64,000 nucleotides of DNA from Cordia subcordata (GCA_028554755.1 JAPTOF010000007.1:2140001-2204000); one strand, 5' to 3'. Numbered from the stretch's first letter, positions 46,179 to 56,977 are shown. Made by a program: numbers and translations. The notes: generated by a model not told the origin, from the sequence alone.

Positions 46179-47138
46179 CTAGTCGCGCCTAGGACACATA
46201 TGGAACGTTGTACCAGTATCAAGAATCCATTGATTATGCCACTGTGATCCACTCACAGTCAAAACTTCCCCGGTACTACTCGAGTTATCTCCATCACTGT
46301 CAGCACTCTCCACCACATTAGCTGAATTCTCCACCTTTTTCTTTCCCTTTTTCAGTTTTGGACATTCTTTCTTAATGTGACCCTTTTCACCACACTCGAA
46401 ACAGCGTAGCTTCCTTGCTTTTGATTTTGACCTTGACTTGCTTTTCTTTCTATTCGAAGATCCCTCTCTATTCTCCGATCTCCCTCTACTCACTAAACCT
46501 TCCCCATGAACTTCTTCCCTATGTCCCGGAATATGTGTTTGAAGATCCTTCGATTTTAATGAAGTAATCACATCTTCAAAGGTAATTTTATCCCTCCCGT
46601 ACAACATAGTGTCCACAAAGTTCATATATGAAGGCGGTAAGAAGCATAATACGATCATAGCTTGATCTTCGTCATCAATTTTAACACCCACATCCTTCAA
46701 AGCAATAAAACAAGAGGTAAACTCATCAAGGTGTTGTTTTAGTGATGTACCTTCTTTCATTCTAAGATGATACAATTGCTTCTTCAAGTAGAGGCGAATG
46801 GTGAGAGATTTAGATGCATACAATTCCACCAAAGTATTCCAAGCCTCAACCGCTGTCGTCTTCTCAGCAATCTCCAGCAATACTTCATTTGTCATGGACA
46901 TATGTATTGCACTCAAGGCTTTCGCTTCGAGTTCTTTTCTCGCTGCTGGTTCCGTCTTTTCCGGGATCACTTCTTCAATGACTTTCCAAAGTCCTTGCAT
47001 TGTCATAAATGCCTTGAATCTGATCCTCCAAAGACTGAAACTCATTCTCCCGTCAAACTTCTCGATTTCAAACTTTCCACCTGTGAAAGACATCTTTGTT
47101 TGCACAAAACTCACACTTCGGGATGGAATTTGGTTCAA
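46179..47138 (-). pseudogene. Copia C gag and start of protease
   Basis: A 319-residue frame. KFEIEKFDGRMSFSLWRIRF opens the gag and LKQHLDEFTSCFIALKDVGV lies in the UBN2 domain. A basic Arg/Ser stretch, the zinc knuckle CFECGEKGHIKKECP (C2HC intact) and the protease active-site phrase WILDTGTTFHMCP follow. It ends at TAG 46181-46179 in place of the usual Trp of 'MCP.RDWF'. Gag would form the particle and the knuckle would bind RNA. Confidence 0.92.
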
Positions 47139-47486
47139 TGGATCGCAAAATCGGATTCAGCACGTCGAAAAACCTTAGGAATACCCTTGGTCAACTTTGG
47201 TCAACACCGGTCAAAGTCAAACCTGAATACCCAAAACCAACCTCAAAAGCACGCGAACTCTATCTTCTTCGTTTGTTCTTCAAATCCAAACATGAACCAC
47301 GACCCGCCGATGCAAGCTTCCACTCCAGCCACCAACGCTTAACGTAGACAGCACCGGAGCACTCCTCGCCGAACAAAGATCTTTATTTGGTTAGGCACCT
47401 TTTGGTTTGAGAAATTTTGGTTTCACAGTGAGTTTTGATTTTTTTTCCCTCTTGCAGCGGAATATACGTGAGCTCTGATACCAGTT

Positions 47487-47818
47487 TGTTGGGAAAAAAC
47501 ACGTAAACACGAAGAATACAAGAAGAAATAACGAACACAAGAATTACGTGGTTCGACTTTAAAGCCTACGTCCACAGGCAGCAGAAAATAATTCTATTAT
47601 TGATCACGAATGCTACAAGGCTCTCACTTGGGTTTTTCTCTCACCCATAACATAATGAGTATTGCCACATATTTATAGTGCAAAGGTTTTCTAAACCTAT
47701 TAAGCAGAAAAGGCAACTAATTAATTATGTGCTACAAAAGGTAACAAGCGAATAAGGTAATATGCTAACAAGGAAATCTGCTATTCTTGTTGCCCAAAAA
47801 TAGGGGCCACATTCAACA
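47487..47818 (-). repeat. 5' LTR of copia C
   Basis: 332 bp; on the minus strand it starts TGTTGAATGTGGCCCC and ends TTTTCCCAACA. It contains a CTATAAATATG TATA-like box. Confidence 0.92.
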
Positions 47819-47857
47819 CCTTGTCATAGGTGAAGGGATCCTGTGCTATTCTACCAA

Positions 47858-48015
47858 CACTACTAGAAACTTGTGGATTTTTAGACGGTAATATCTCGTC
47901 TTAAATTGAGACGGATTTGAGATAAAAAAATTTTGATAAATTTTTTAAATAAATTAATACATATTTGAGACGAAAGTTTGAAATAGAAAATTTTGTATCA
48001 CAAATAGAGACGCAA
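47858..48015. mobile_element. CACTA-type terminal region next to the NLR pseudogene
   Basis: It starts with the canonical CACTACTAGAAAC and carries repeated GAGACG/CGTCTC words, as CACTA (En/Spm-like) subterminal regions do. The last part (47996-48018) equals 13185-13207. No opposite TIR was found, so it is a fragment. It directly abuts NB-ARC sequence. Confidence 0.6.
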
Positions 48016-48017
48016 TT

Positions 48018-48491
48018 TTGCACAAGATAAGCGACTCTATTTCTGGGAAAAAGTTCTTTCATGTTTTAGATGATGTTTGGACAGAGGATGATACGAAATG
48101 GACATCGTTAAAAGCCTCCCTGAATTATGCTGCTCTTGGAAGCGTCATTTTATTGACCACAAGGAGCGAAGTGGTGGGAAGAGCTGCCGGTGTTACTTGC
48201 CAAATCCTCTTGGACAAATTGTCTGAGTCAGATAGCTGGTCGTTGTTTCATCAAGTATTATTTTCTGGTCAAATTGGCCACATCCAAGGTGAACATGAGA
48301 AGCTAGAAAACATTGGTAGGCAAATAGCCAAAAAATGCAAAGGTTTGCCGCTAGCTTTAAGAATTATAGGCAGTTTCTTGCGTTATAAAAAAACAATTGA
48401 GGAGTGGCAAAAGGTTATGGATAGTAACCTATGGGATTTGGAAGAAACAAAAAACAAGGTTTTTCCTCACCTAAATCTTAAGTTACAATGA
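48018..48491 (+). pseudogene. Copy 2: NB-ARC fragment
   Basis: 157 open codons covering Walker B (FFHVLDDVW), RNBS-B (ILLTTR) and GLPLA, closely matching residues 263-409 of the intact receptor. The frame is lost at the extra T near 48478, where copy 1 reads LNLSYNELPS. Confidence 0.92.
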
Positions 48492-48663
48492 ATTGCCCTC
48501 ACTATTGAGATCCTGCTTCTCATATTGCGCTGTCCTTCGTAAAGATGAGCTAATAGAAGTTGATCACCTAGTTAAAATGTGCGCCGCACAAGGTTATCTC
48601 AGCTAGAGCAAAAGTGGGGTAGAGATTGAAGTTTACGGAAGGGAGTGCTTTGAGAATTTAGCA

Positions 48664-49881
48664 GTGCGTTCTTTTTTTCAAGACTTTAACAAAGATGAAT
48701 ATGACAAGATAAAATATTGTAAAATGCATGATATAGTTCATGATTTCGCACAATATATCAGAGAAAGAGAATGCTTAGCAATTGAAGGGGGAAAAACCAC
48801 AGCATTTTTTGAAAATCCACGCCATATAACCTGGTCAGGCTGTGAACAAGCTGCTAACACTCTTTTTTACTGTAAGTTGGGACAAGCTCGTAGCTTTTTT
48901 GCAAGTAGTGTGAAATTGAAGACACTTACGACTATGCATCTATTGAATAACTTAAAAGTCATTAAAATTTTAAGCTTGCGTGGGACACACTTAGAGGAGC
49001 TCCCCAGTGAAATAGGGAATTTAATTCATCTGAGGTACTTGGACCTGAATTCCGAGCAACTTAAGGAGTTACCCAAGACTGTGTATAACTTGTACAATTT
49101 GCAAACGTTGAACTTATCTTATTGTCGTAATCTTACAGAGCTTCCACCGGGGATTGAAAAGTTGAAGAACTTGAGACACCTAATTACCACAGGATCTCTG
49201 AAATTTCCTATGGGAATAAGAGAGTTATTAACAGGTTTATGGACATTGTCCTACTTGGAAGTTGGAAGTGACTACAACAAGTTAGGTTATTTGAAGAATC
49301 TAAATCAACTTCAAGAATCGTTAAAAATTAAGGTAAAGGATGATTTGTGTGACATGGTGGATGTGCAAGATGCAAACCTCAAATCTAAAAAACACATCAC
49401 AAAGTTACACTTCACATTTTATCGAGGCACGAAAATCGATGCAATGGAAGCTCTTGAACCACCTCCCAACTTACAGGAGTTAGTGTTTGATTCTTATAGA
49501 GAAACCCGCCTACCAACATGGATAGCATCCCTCAACAATCTTGTAAAACTCCGACTCCTTAGATGCATGAAATTAACGTCTCTACACCCTTCAGGAATAC
49601 TACCCTCTCTTGAAAAGCTTGAAATTGAGTATTTTAATCAACTGAATTTAGTGGGTCCAGCATTTTGGGGAATAAAAGAGTCATTACCGTCACTAGCAAT
49701 TGGATTCCCAAAGTTACTGGAGTTAAAATTCCTTTTTTTGGGAGAATGGGAGTATTGGGAAGACGTAAGTCTTGAAGAAGAAAATGATATTGTCCCATTG
49801 AAAATGATATGTTCAATCATTGGGTTAAAGTGGCACATCCAATACTGCCTCTACTTTATTCAAAAGATGATGAGGAATTAA
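48664..49881 (+). pseudogene. Copy 2: MHD and LRR fragment
   Basis: 405 open codons from just before MHD (CKMHDIVHDFAQ) through the LRRs, then running out of frame into the exon 2 counterpart at about 49800. One extra Leu codon (RELLTGL) relative to copy 1. Because this stretch has stayed open, it either lost function recently or is still translated as a truncated protein. Confidence 0.88.
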
Positions 49882-50042
49882 ATTGTGTTCTCTTGTTTCT
49901 CTCTCGTAATACAAATGACGAAATTCAAGCAGTGATTGAGGCTGGTCTTTATGAACCACTTGTGGATTTCCCGCGGTCAGTGGGCAGTTATCAATTTTTT
50001 GTTGTGGTCTTCATTTACGGATATCATATTATCATTGATTGA
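49809..50042 (+). pseudogene. Copy 2: ARM exon 2 counterpart
   Basis: VKVAHPILPLLYSKDDEEL and NDEIQAVIEAGLYEPLVDF match fusion exon 2. Its acceptor is lost (TTGG|GTTAAAG). A chance ATG just upstream opens the frame, which runs past the old donor (CG|GTCAGT) into intron sequence. Confidence 0.85.
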
Positions 50043-50064
50043 CTATATATATATATATATCACT

Positions 50065-50162
50065 GGTACCTGCTTTTGGAGATCGTCTCCTTCCTTGCTC
50101 GAGCTTGCATTGAAGGCAATTATACATATTGCGGAAGGAGACGATCTCCAAAAGCAGGTACC
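50065..50162. repeat. 30-bp perfect inverted repeat replacing the exon 3 acceptor
   Basis: The left arm 50065-50094 (starts GGTACCTGCTTTTGGAGATC) is the exact reverse complement of 50133-50162, with a 38-base loop. In copy 1 only the right arm exists (exon 3 end plus donor). The left arm therefore replaced intron 2 acceptor sequence with an inverted copy of the exon 3 3' end. Confidence 0.92.
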
Positions 50163-50529
50163 AAAGCTAAAAGGCGATTTCAAGTGTCTCATTTGTTTTT
50201 CTTGTAAAATTGTTTTTCCATATGTTGAATCCTCATCTTGGAAATTCCAGAGAAATATGTCTTATTCTTTAGTCTAATTTTGTAAATACACGAACCTTGG
50301 TAATTAATGATTGACTTGTGAAAGAAAAATGGTGAATCGTGTGAATTTTCTATTTGTTAATGTGTAATGTGTAGGCGATATATAGGGTCATGTTCACCTT
50401 TTAGTTATCTCTATCTAGTATGTTTGAAATATGTTTCGTCATTTTCAATATATCTTCCTATTTTATCTTTGTTGCCAACTAATATAAATTTGAGTGGAAT
50501 TTTAAACGGATATTTTCTGCTATACGTAG

Positions 50530-50655
50530 TGTCTCATAAACCATGGTGTACTTCCTCACCTATTGAGCTTGTTGACAAATAATGAGTATGGAATCAACGG
50601 TTTAGCTTGCATGATTATTTCAAGTATAACAGATGGGAACAAAGACCAGATACAG
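50530..50655 (+). pseudogene. Copy 2: ARM exon 4 counterpart, intact
   Basis: 42 open codons between ACGTAG| and |GTAACA: CLINHGVLPHLLSLLTNN, then SSITDGNKDQIQ. It keeps the importin-alpha 'INH' and a better-conserved 'LLTNN' than copy 1, which has an extra residue. Trp and Asn of the NLS-binding pair are Met and Ser. Confidence 0.8.
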
Positions 50656-51050
50656 GTAACATAAAGGTGCCTTCTGCAATTCCATTTCTTCGAGTGTGTG
50701 CTATGCATCGCACCTTCTTTATTGCTTCTCCTTGAGTGAGCAGCATTCTTCTGTTTCACTGGTCAAAGATTTTCTCTATCTTGTTCGTGATAGTTACGAA
50801 ACACTTTCCCGACATTTGTTTTATTGGTTTAGATTGTGATATTGTCGCCTTTTGAGTATAGTTTTTTTTTTTTTTTCTTTTTTCTGAATACTTCAAGCTA
50901 AATCTATTGTACTCAACACATCAAGTTTAATTATCATTGTGTTGAAAGGTATTTTTCATTGTTTATTTAGTTTAATCTTTTGTTTTATTTTATTCATATT
51001 TTCAGATAAAGTTTTTGTAGTTTTCTATTTGATTGTACACTCATTGATTC

Positions 51051-51374
51051 CCACCCTGCTCGATCAATGTTCTCAACGTAGAATTCATTCGATAGATGTG
51101 TGTTTGCCTATCGCAAGTGCGACTCATCGTGGTACTCATGAGCTAATAAAGTAATATACTACTTCTTCCATTTCCGTCATTAACTTGAAGTTTATGGATG
51201 TCAAATTGTTTTATGTTTTTTCTGCACTTTACTCAAAGAGATCCGTCATTAACTCAAATAGCTCACGGCTTGCATGCAGTCAAAAGTATCGGATTTCGTG
51301 GTGACGGTGATGAAGTTGGAAAAAAGGCAGCGGAGATACTCGAGAGATATTGGCCAGAGGAGGAGGAAACATGA
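51051..51374 (+). pseudogene. Copy 2: ARM exon 5 and 6 counterparts, damaged
   Basis: Exon 5 (51051-51150) begins abruptly at CCACCCTGCT; its first 25 or so bases and acceptor are deleted together with most of intron 4. Trp-Asn of this repeat are Leu and Ser. Exon 6 is joined to intron text at the shared TGCA (about 51223), losing the acceptor. Internal deletions remove most of it, but KKAAEILERYWPEEEET remains. Confidence 0.8.
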
Positions 51375-51683
51375 CTTGGAGCACATCATAGTGTTTTGGA
51401 AGCACTAGCTTCTTGTATGGAATTCATTATGTGAATTACATAAAGTTTTGTATGTTCGAATGAATTCTCTTATTTGGATATGTAAACAATTTCAAACCGA
51501 ATTTTATTTTTTGTAAATTCAAATTATGTTTGGATTATATGTGAAATTCAGATTAATAGGTACATTGTACTTGAATATTCTTATTATTTTATTGACATTA
51601 AGATTATCATGTGAAATGATTGTAAGAAGAATCCATCCCAAGTGTATTTATTTGTTTATTTACTCAAAGAACATACATAAAGG
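51375..51683. repeat. Duplicated 3' flank of the NLR-ARM locus
   Basis: Sequence after the TGA is shared with 25634 on and with 54282 on. Copies 2 and 3 carry 'CTGGAAGCACTAGCTTCTTG'-type text that copy 1 lacks, so they are closer to each other. Confidence 0.7.
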
Positions 51684-51926
51684 TCTCTGATAGAGAAGCC
51701 ATGATCGTGAGGGTAGAAGCAACGTGCGGAGCTGAACTAGGGTTTGTAGAAGAGAAGGAGACTTTAGGATCGCAGGTGTCGTGATACCATAAAGATAATT
51801 GAGGCTTAGACACCCTAACTACGGTAGTCTATGTATATTTATATTGAATTACAAGACATGCAATTTACAATAATAACCTTTGCACCTTTGACCTAATGTA
51901 GTACATACTAATAACATATTCCAACA
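51684..51926 (-). mobile_element. Copia LTR, primer-binding site and gag-start fragment
   Basis: On the minus strand it begins TGTTGGAATATGTTATTAG at 51926, carries a TATAAATATA box, and then TGGTATCACGACACC (a Met-tRNA-type primer-binding site) near 51790. About 90 bases further an ATG opens MASLSETFM before homology stops at about 51684. It is absent from the paralogous flank at 54.58 kb, so it inserted after that duplication or was cleanly lost there. Confidence 0.65.
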
Positions 51927-52077
51927 TAAGAACTGGAATCCAAAATATAATGCCAACATATACCATAACATTAGACAATTTCGAGAATAGGACGAAGGAC
52001 AGAGCTGCTTATATAATTTCCCAAGTTATGAGGCAGTGCACTTTGGTTCTAGATTAGCACAAGAAATCAACATTTTT

Positions 52078-54257
52078 TAAGGGGTAAAATGTATCAAATT
52101 TTCCTGTGATCTATTGAAAGTATACAGTACAGGACCTCTTTGTGGTTTAAAAAGTTGTACATAATCCCCTTATGGCACATTAAAAGTACATCGGACCCCT
52201 CTGTCCTTAAAAAATCCGTTACCCGTCTGTGGTTTAAAAGTTTCGCATAATCCCCCTATGGCACATTAGAAGTGCACTTGGAACCCCTATCCTTTAAAAA
52301 TCCGTTATCTTTAATCATAAAAGTTTTTTGTGTCCAAATAATTCTTTTTTCATTTTAAACAGCCTAAACTACCCTTCTTTTTTACAAAAGAAATAATGCT
52401 AAAAAAGATTTAAACTCTCGACTTCAAACTAAAACAATAAATATTCTAACCAGCTAAGCTATAGACAATTTATGTTTTAACCTATTACCATGACATAAAT
52501 ATATCATATATTTTTACTATTTTCATAGTAAAAAATAAAATAAAATAAAACAGTTAACACTTTAAAATGACTGAAATACTAAAATTTCATAACTTCTGAA
52601 AAGAAAAGTTGATTGTTTATCGATTCGCTCACTCTTTTTTCTCGAGCGTTGAATATGTTCCATCATTGACAAACTTACCCGTAGTTCAGACTCTTTAGGC
52701 ATATTCAGACAGAGTTAAAATAAAATGGAACAAAGGAAAATTAAAAAAAAAAAAAAGTTATGGTCGACTCTTTTAGCTCTTCTTGACCTCAAAAGGAAAG
52801 ACTAAAAAAATTTTAATCGTTTTAAAGTGTTAATTTTTTTAGTCTTTTTCAATTTTACTACAGGACAGGGATTTTTAGTTATAAAACAAATATATTATAT
52901 ACTTTTAAAATGATAAATAAAAGGCTAAAAAAGACTAAAAAACATCATCCTGAAACGATTAAAATTTTTTTAGTGTAGAAGTTTTTTAAAAAAATTTTAG
53001 TTATGGTCCTGCAGTAAAAGAAAAAACAAAGACTAAAAAAATTAACACTTTAACACGGTTAAAAGTTTTTTAGTCTTTCTTTTTGAGGTCAAGAAGAGCT
53101 AAAAGGCTTGAACATAAGTCCATAACCTTTTTTCTTTTTCTGGTTTTTTTTCCTCCCTTTGTTCAACTTTAATATAACTTTGTCTGAATATGCCTAAAGA
53201 GTTTGAACTACGTTTAATTTTGTCAATGGTAGAGGTGAAAATTTCACAATTAATCCCCACTGTTTTCTCATTTTTCCAAATTGATTTTCATTGATTTAAA
53301 ACATTCAATTTAGTCCTTAGTGTTTTACAAAAATATTTAAAATAAGTCCTCAATGTTTTGCAAACATGGTCACATTAGTTTTTATTATTTAAAAAGCATT
53401 TATATTAGTCCTAAATGTTTCACAAATATAGTCAAACTAGTCCTTATTGTTTGAAAGAAAATTCATATTAGTCCTCATCTTACAAATTTACTCAAATTAG
53501 TCCCTTTTTTATTCAATTTTTCTTAAAATAGGGACGTCTAACTTAAGTAAATTTGTAAAACATTAAGACTAATATGATTTTGTTTTTAAACTACAAAACT
53601 AGTTTGACTACTTTTGTAAAATATTAAGGACTAATATGAATATTTCTAAACAATAGGAATTAATTTAACTCAAAACATTGAGAATTTATTTAAATATTTT
53701 ATAACAATGAGGACCAACTTAAAAATATAAGCAAATAATAGGGACCTATTGTGAAATTAACCCAATGATTGAACATATTCAATGCTGGAGAAAAGAGTGA
53801 GGAAATTGATAGATAATTATTATTTAAAAAAATTAAATTCAACTTTTTTTTAGAAGTTAAGAAATTTTAGTTTTTAGTCGTTTTAACACATTAATTATTT
53901 TAAGTTTTCTGCTATAGAAATAGTAATATTTTTATTTGCAAAAGTATATGATATATTTTTGTTTTAGTAATAGGTCAAAACATAAATTGTCTATTGCCTA
54001 ATTGATTAGAAAATTTATTGTTAATTGAAGGTTAAGGGTTCAAATCTTTTTAGCATTATTTCTTTTGTAAAATAGAATGATAGTTTGGGTAGTTTAAAAC
54101 AAAAAATATATATTTGGACCGAAACATTTTATAGTTAAAGATAACGGATTTTTTTGACATGAGGATTCGATGCATTTTTAATGTATTATAAGAGAATTAT
54201 ATGAAATTTTTTAGATTACAAGGGGATCCTATTCACTTTTAGTGAACCACAAGAAGG
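52078..54257. mobile_element. Large nested fold-back element, copy 2 (2.2 kb)
   Basis: Outer inverted repeats about 550 bp long: 52085-52680 against 53755-54255 (for example ACAAAAGAAATAATGCTAAA on the left and TTTAGCATTATTTCTTTTGT on the right). Inside are two more palindromes: about 52672-53235 (CTCTTCTTGACCTCAAAAGG against TTTTGAGGTCAAGAAGAG) and about 53238-53757 (TTTCACAATTAATCCCC against ATTGTGAAATTAACCC). No transposase is seen. The whole could form a very long hairpin RNA. Confidence 0.78.
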
Positions 54258-54754
54258 TGTGAGGAGGACGAGGAAACATGACTTGGAGCAAATCATAGTG
54301 TTCTGGAAGCACTAGCTTCTTGTACGGAATTCATTATGTGAATTACATAAAGCTTTGTATTTTCAAATGAATTCTCTTATTTGGATATGTAAATAATTTT
54401 AAGCCAATTATCTTTTGTAAATCAAATTATGTTTGGAATACATGTGAAATTCATATTAATAGGTACATTTTACTTAAATACTCTTTTTTATTTTATTTTA
54501 TTAATATTAAGATTGTCATACAAAATGATTGTAAGGAGAATCCATCCCAAGTATATTTATTTATTTATTTATTTACGCAAAGAACATATATTCGATCATA
54601 ACAACTGGAAATCCAAAATACAATGCCAACATATACCATAGCATTAGACAATTTTGAAAATAGGACGAAGGACAAAGCTGCTTATATAATTCCCCAAGTT
54701 ATGAGGCAGTGCACCTTGGCTCTAAATCAGCTTAAGAAATCAAAATCTTATAAA
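54258..54754. repeat. Third copy of the ARM exon 6 end and 3' flank
   Basis: GAGGAGGACGAGGAAACATGA (54261-54281) is the end of the acidic tail with its TGA, followed by the same 3' flank as 51375 on. Spacing from copy 2 is 2907 bp, so 3' flank plus fold-back element was tandemly duplicated. Confidence 0.7.
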
Positions 54755-55689
54755 GGGTAAAATGTACCAAATACTCTTGTGGTCTATCAAAAGTGTATAG
54801 GCTCCCTTTATGGTCTAAAAATTTCAACATAATCCTCCTATGGTACATCACAAATGGATCGGAGCTCTCTGCCGTTAAAAAATCCTTAGTCTTTAACGAT
54901 AAAAGTTTTTGTGTCCAAATAATTTTTCTTTTGCCTTAAACTGCCTAAACTACTTTGAACTGTAGACAATTTATGTTTTTACCTAATACCATAACATAAA
55001 TATATCATATACTTTTATAACAAAAAAAAATTACTATTTTTATCATAAAAAAAAATTAAAAGAAATTAACACTTTAAAATGATTGAAATACTAAAATTTC
55101 TTAACTTTTGAAAAGAAAAGTTGATTATATATCGATTCCTTCACTCTTTTCTCGAGCGTTGAATATGTTCCATCATTGACAAACTTACACGTAGTTCAGA
55201 CTCTTTAGGCATATTCGGACAAAGTTAAAATACAGCGGAACAAAGTAAAATTATTAAAAGGAAAAAAGGTTATGGTCAAGTCTTTTAGCTCTTCTTGACC
55301 TCAAAAGGAAAGACTAAAAAATTTTTAATCATTTTAAAGGTTAATTTGTTTTGCTTTTTTTTTTTCTCACTACAGGACAGTGATCTGTTTAGTTATAAAA
55401 TAAATACATTATATACTTTTAAAATGAGAACTAAAAGACTAAAAAAAATCATCCTGAAACGATTAAAAATTTTTTGTCTAAAAATTTTAAAAAAAAATTA
55501 GTTATGATCCTGTAGTAAAAGAAAAAACAAAGACTAAAAAAGTTAACACTTTTACACGATTAAAATTTTTTTTGTCTTTCCTTTTGAGGTCAAGAAGAGC
55601 TAGAAAGCTTGACCATAAGTCCATAACCTTTTTTTTTTTTTTCCCTTTGTTCAACTTTAATATAACTTTGTCTGAATATGCCTAAAGAG

Positions 55690-56936
55690 TTTAAACGAGG
55701 CGTTAGTCAAGGGTATGCTGATTCTATGGGCACTTCACTCAAGCTTAGGACTTTCCCTCAAACTTTTGATGCCGGGAAAACTATCGGAAGAATTGCATTG
55801 TTGGCCAATTTTTGGGAGCCCGCCACCCTTCTTTTTCATCTGAAACAGGAAGACTTTGCTTGAAAAAAGTGTGGATGGGTTGGGATCAAATCCAATGGCA
55901 GAGGACTCCTTGTTTTTAAATTTGAAAATGAGAATGATTGCAACAATATCCTTGAGGAACTTTGGCATGTGAATCACCACCCTCTCCTCCTCCAAAAATG
56001 GGAACCAAATATGCGTTTTGTCAATTTCACTTGTGAAAATGTTTCTCTTTGGGTTAAACTAAGAAATGTCCCTTTTAGTCTTTGGTAAAATGATCGACTT
56101 AGCTATGTTGCAAACCATATTGGAGAGCCACTTCAAATGGATGCACTTACTGAATCAAGAAGCAACCTTGCTTTTGGTAGAGTTTACGTTGAGGTCAACC
56201 TTGAAGAAGAACTTCTCGAAAAAATTCAAATCAAGCTTACGAATGGTTCTTATGCCAAAGTTGAGGTTGAGTATGCATGTAAGCAAATATATTGCCCTTG
56301 TTGCAAGATGGCTGGTCACGGTAGTGCAAATTGCCCTTTGAGTGTTCAGGACCAAGTCCAACAAGTGGGAAATAGCCATGGAGATTTAGAGGAAACTCCA
56401 GAAGAATGGACTGAAGTGGGTAAGAAATCAAGCCAAAATACCAATGATCAAGTCATGGAAAATGGCAATAGCCTTTCGACGGGGTCCCCTATCCTCGGCC
56501 AAACTCTCCTAAATTGCTCTCTCCTTCTCGCAAAAACCAGCCTTGCCCCTTGATCTCAAATTCAAACCCTTTTGAAGCTCTTGGTGACTCTCTTGATGTG
56601 GATGAACCCATGCCTGGAAAAGAAGATGGAGATAATAGCTGTGACCCGAAGGACACTTCACCAAAATCCCTGAGAAACACTTGATCCTTCTTCCTTTTTT
56701 TTATTTGTCGATCTTTGTTTCGAGTTTTGGATTCTCAAGCTTTTTCCACCTGGTTGTTGATTGACTCTTTTTAGTTTTGATATGGTGGAAATTGGTCTTT
56801 GTTCCCTTGTGTTTCTCATTCTTCACTCGACCCCTCAACTCTTGCGTTGTAAGATTTTATTTATTGTTAGTGGTGTGAGGGGTTTGAATTTGATCTTGTA
56901 CCATTTTTCCGAAGAAATGAAATTTTACTTACCTTG

Positions 56937-56939
<3 letters not shown>
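55690..56939 (+). pseudogene. LINE (L1-like) ORF1 remnant
   Basis: The frames read FPQTFDAGKTIGRIALLANF, then KCGWVGIKSNGRGLLVFKFE and NVSLWVKLRNVPFSLW, and DALTESRSNLAFGRVYVEVN. They end in the zinc knuckle CPCCKMAGHGSANCP. This is the DUF4283 plus CX2CX4HX4C layout of plant L1-type ORF1. Stops occur at 55861 and about 56086. No reverse transcriptase follows: the text passes to a 3'-end-like stretch ending GAAATGAAATTTTACTTACC, then a (TA)n tail. A large internal deletion is therefore likely. Confidence 0.8.

Positions 56940-56975
<36 letters not shown>
56938..56975. repeat. (TA)n tail or microsatellite after the LINE
   Basis: About 18 TA units directly after the LINE 3' text. It may be a degenerate tail of the element or a repeat at the insertion point. 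Confidence 0.85.

Positions 56976-56977
<2 letters not shown>

Larger units (their letters stand above)
42728..47818 (-). mobile_element. Ty1/copia element C, nearly complete (5.1 kb)
   Basis: LTRs lie at 42728-43060 and 47487-47818, with the perfect 5-bp target duplication CCTTG on both sides (42723-42727, 47819-47823). On the minus strand the 5' LTR is followed by TGGTATCAGAGC, and a polypurine GGTGGAGATT precedes the 3' LTR. Gag, protease, integrase, reverse transcriptase and RNase H are all present in copia order. Coding is interrupted by three in-frame stops and at least one frameshift near 43465. The LTRs differ at roughly 20 of 333 positions by eye (about 6%). Same family as copia B. 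Confidence 0.96.
48016..51374 (+). pseudogene. NLR-importin-alpha pseudogene (copy 2 of the fusion)
   Basis: Strongly similar to 14414-25633. It starts inside NB-ARC (HKISDSISGKKFFHVLDDVW), so the coiled coil and P-loop are missing. A one-base insertion at about 48478 and a TAG at 48604-48606 break the frame; the LRR part (from about 48664) is open to 49881. A deletion fuses LRR DNA at about 49800 straight to ARM exon 2 and replaces the acceptor AG with GG. Exon 3 has lost its acceptor to an inverted repeat. Exon 4 (50530-50655) is intact, exon 5 lacks its start, and exon 6 has lost its acceptor but keeps the PEEEE tail and TGA at 51372. Not translatable as a fusion. Confidence 0.9.

Noticed and set aside
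46767..47342. A 191-codon plus-strand frame
   Set aside because: It is antisense to copia C gag and its leader; no family features.
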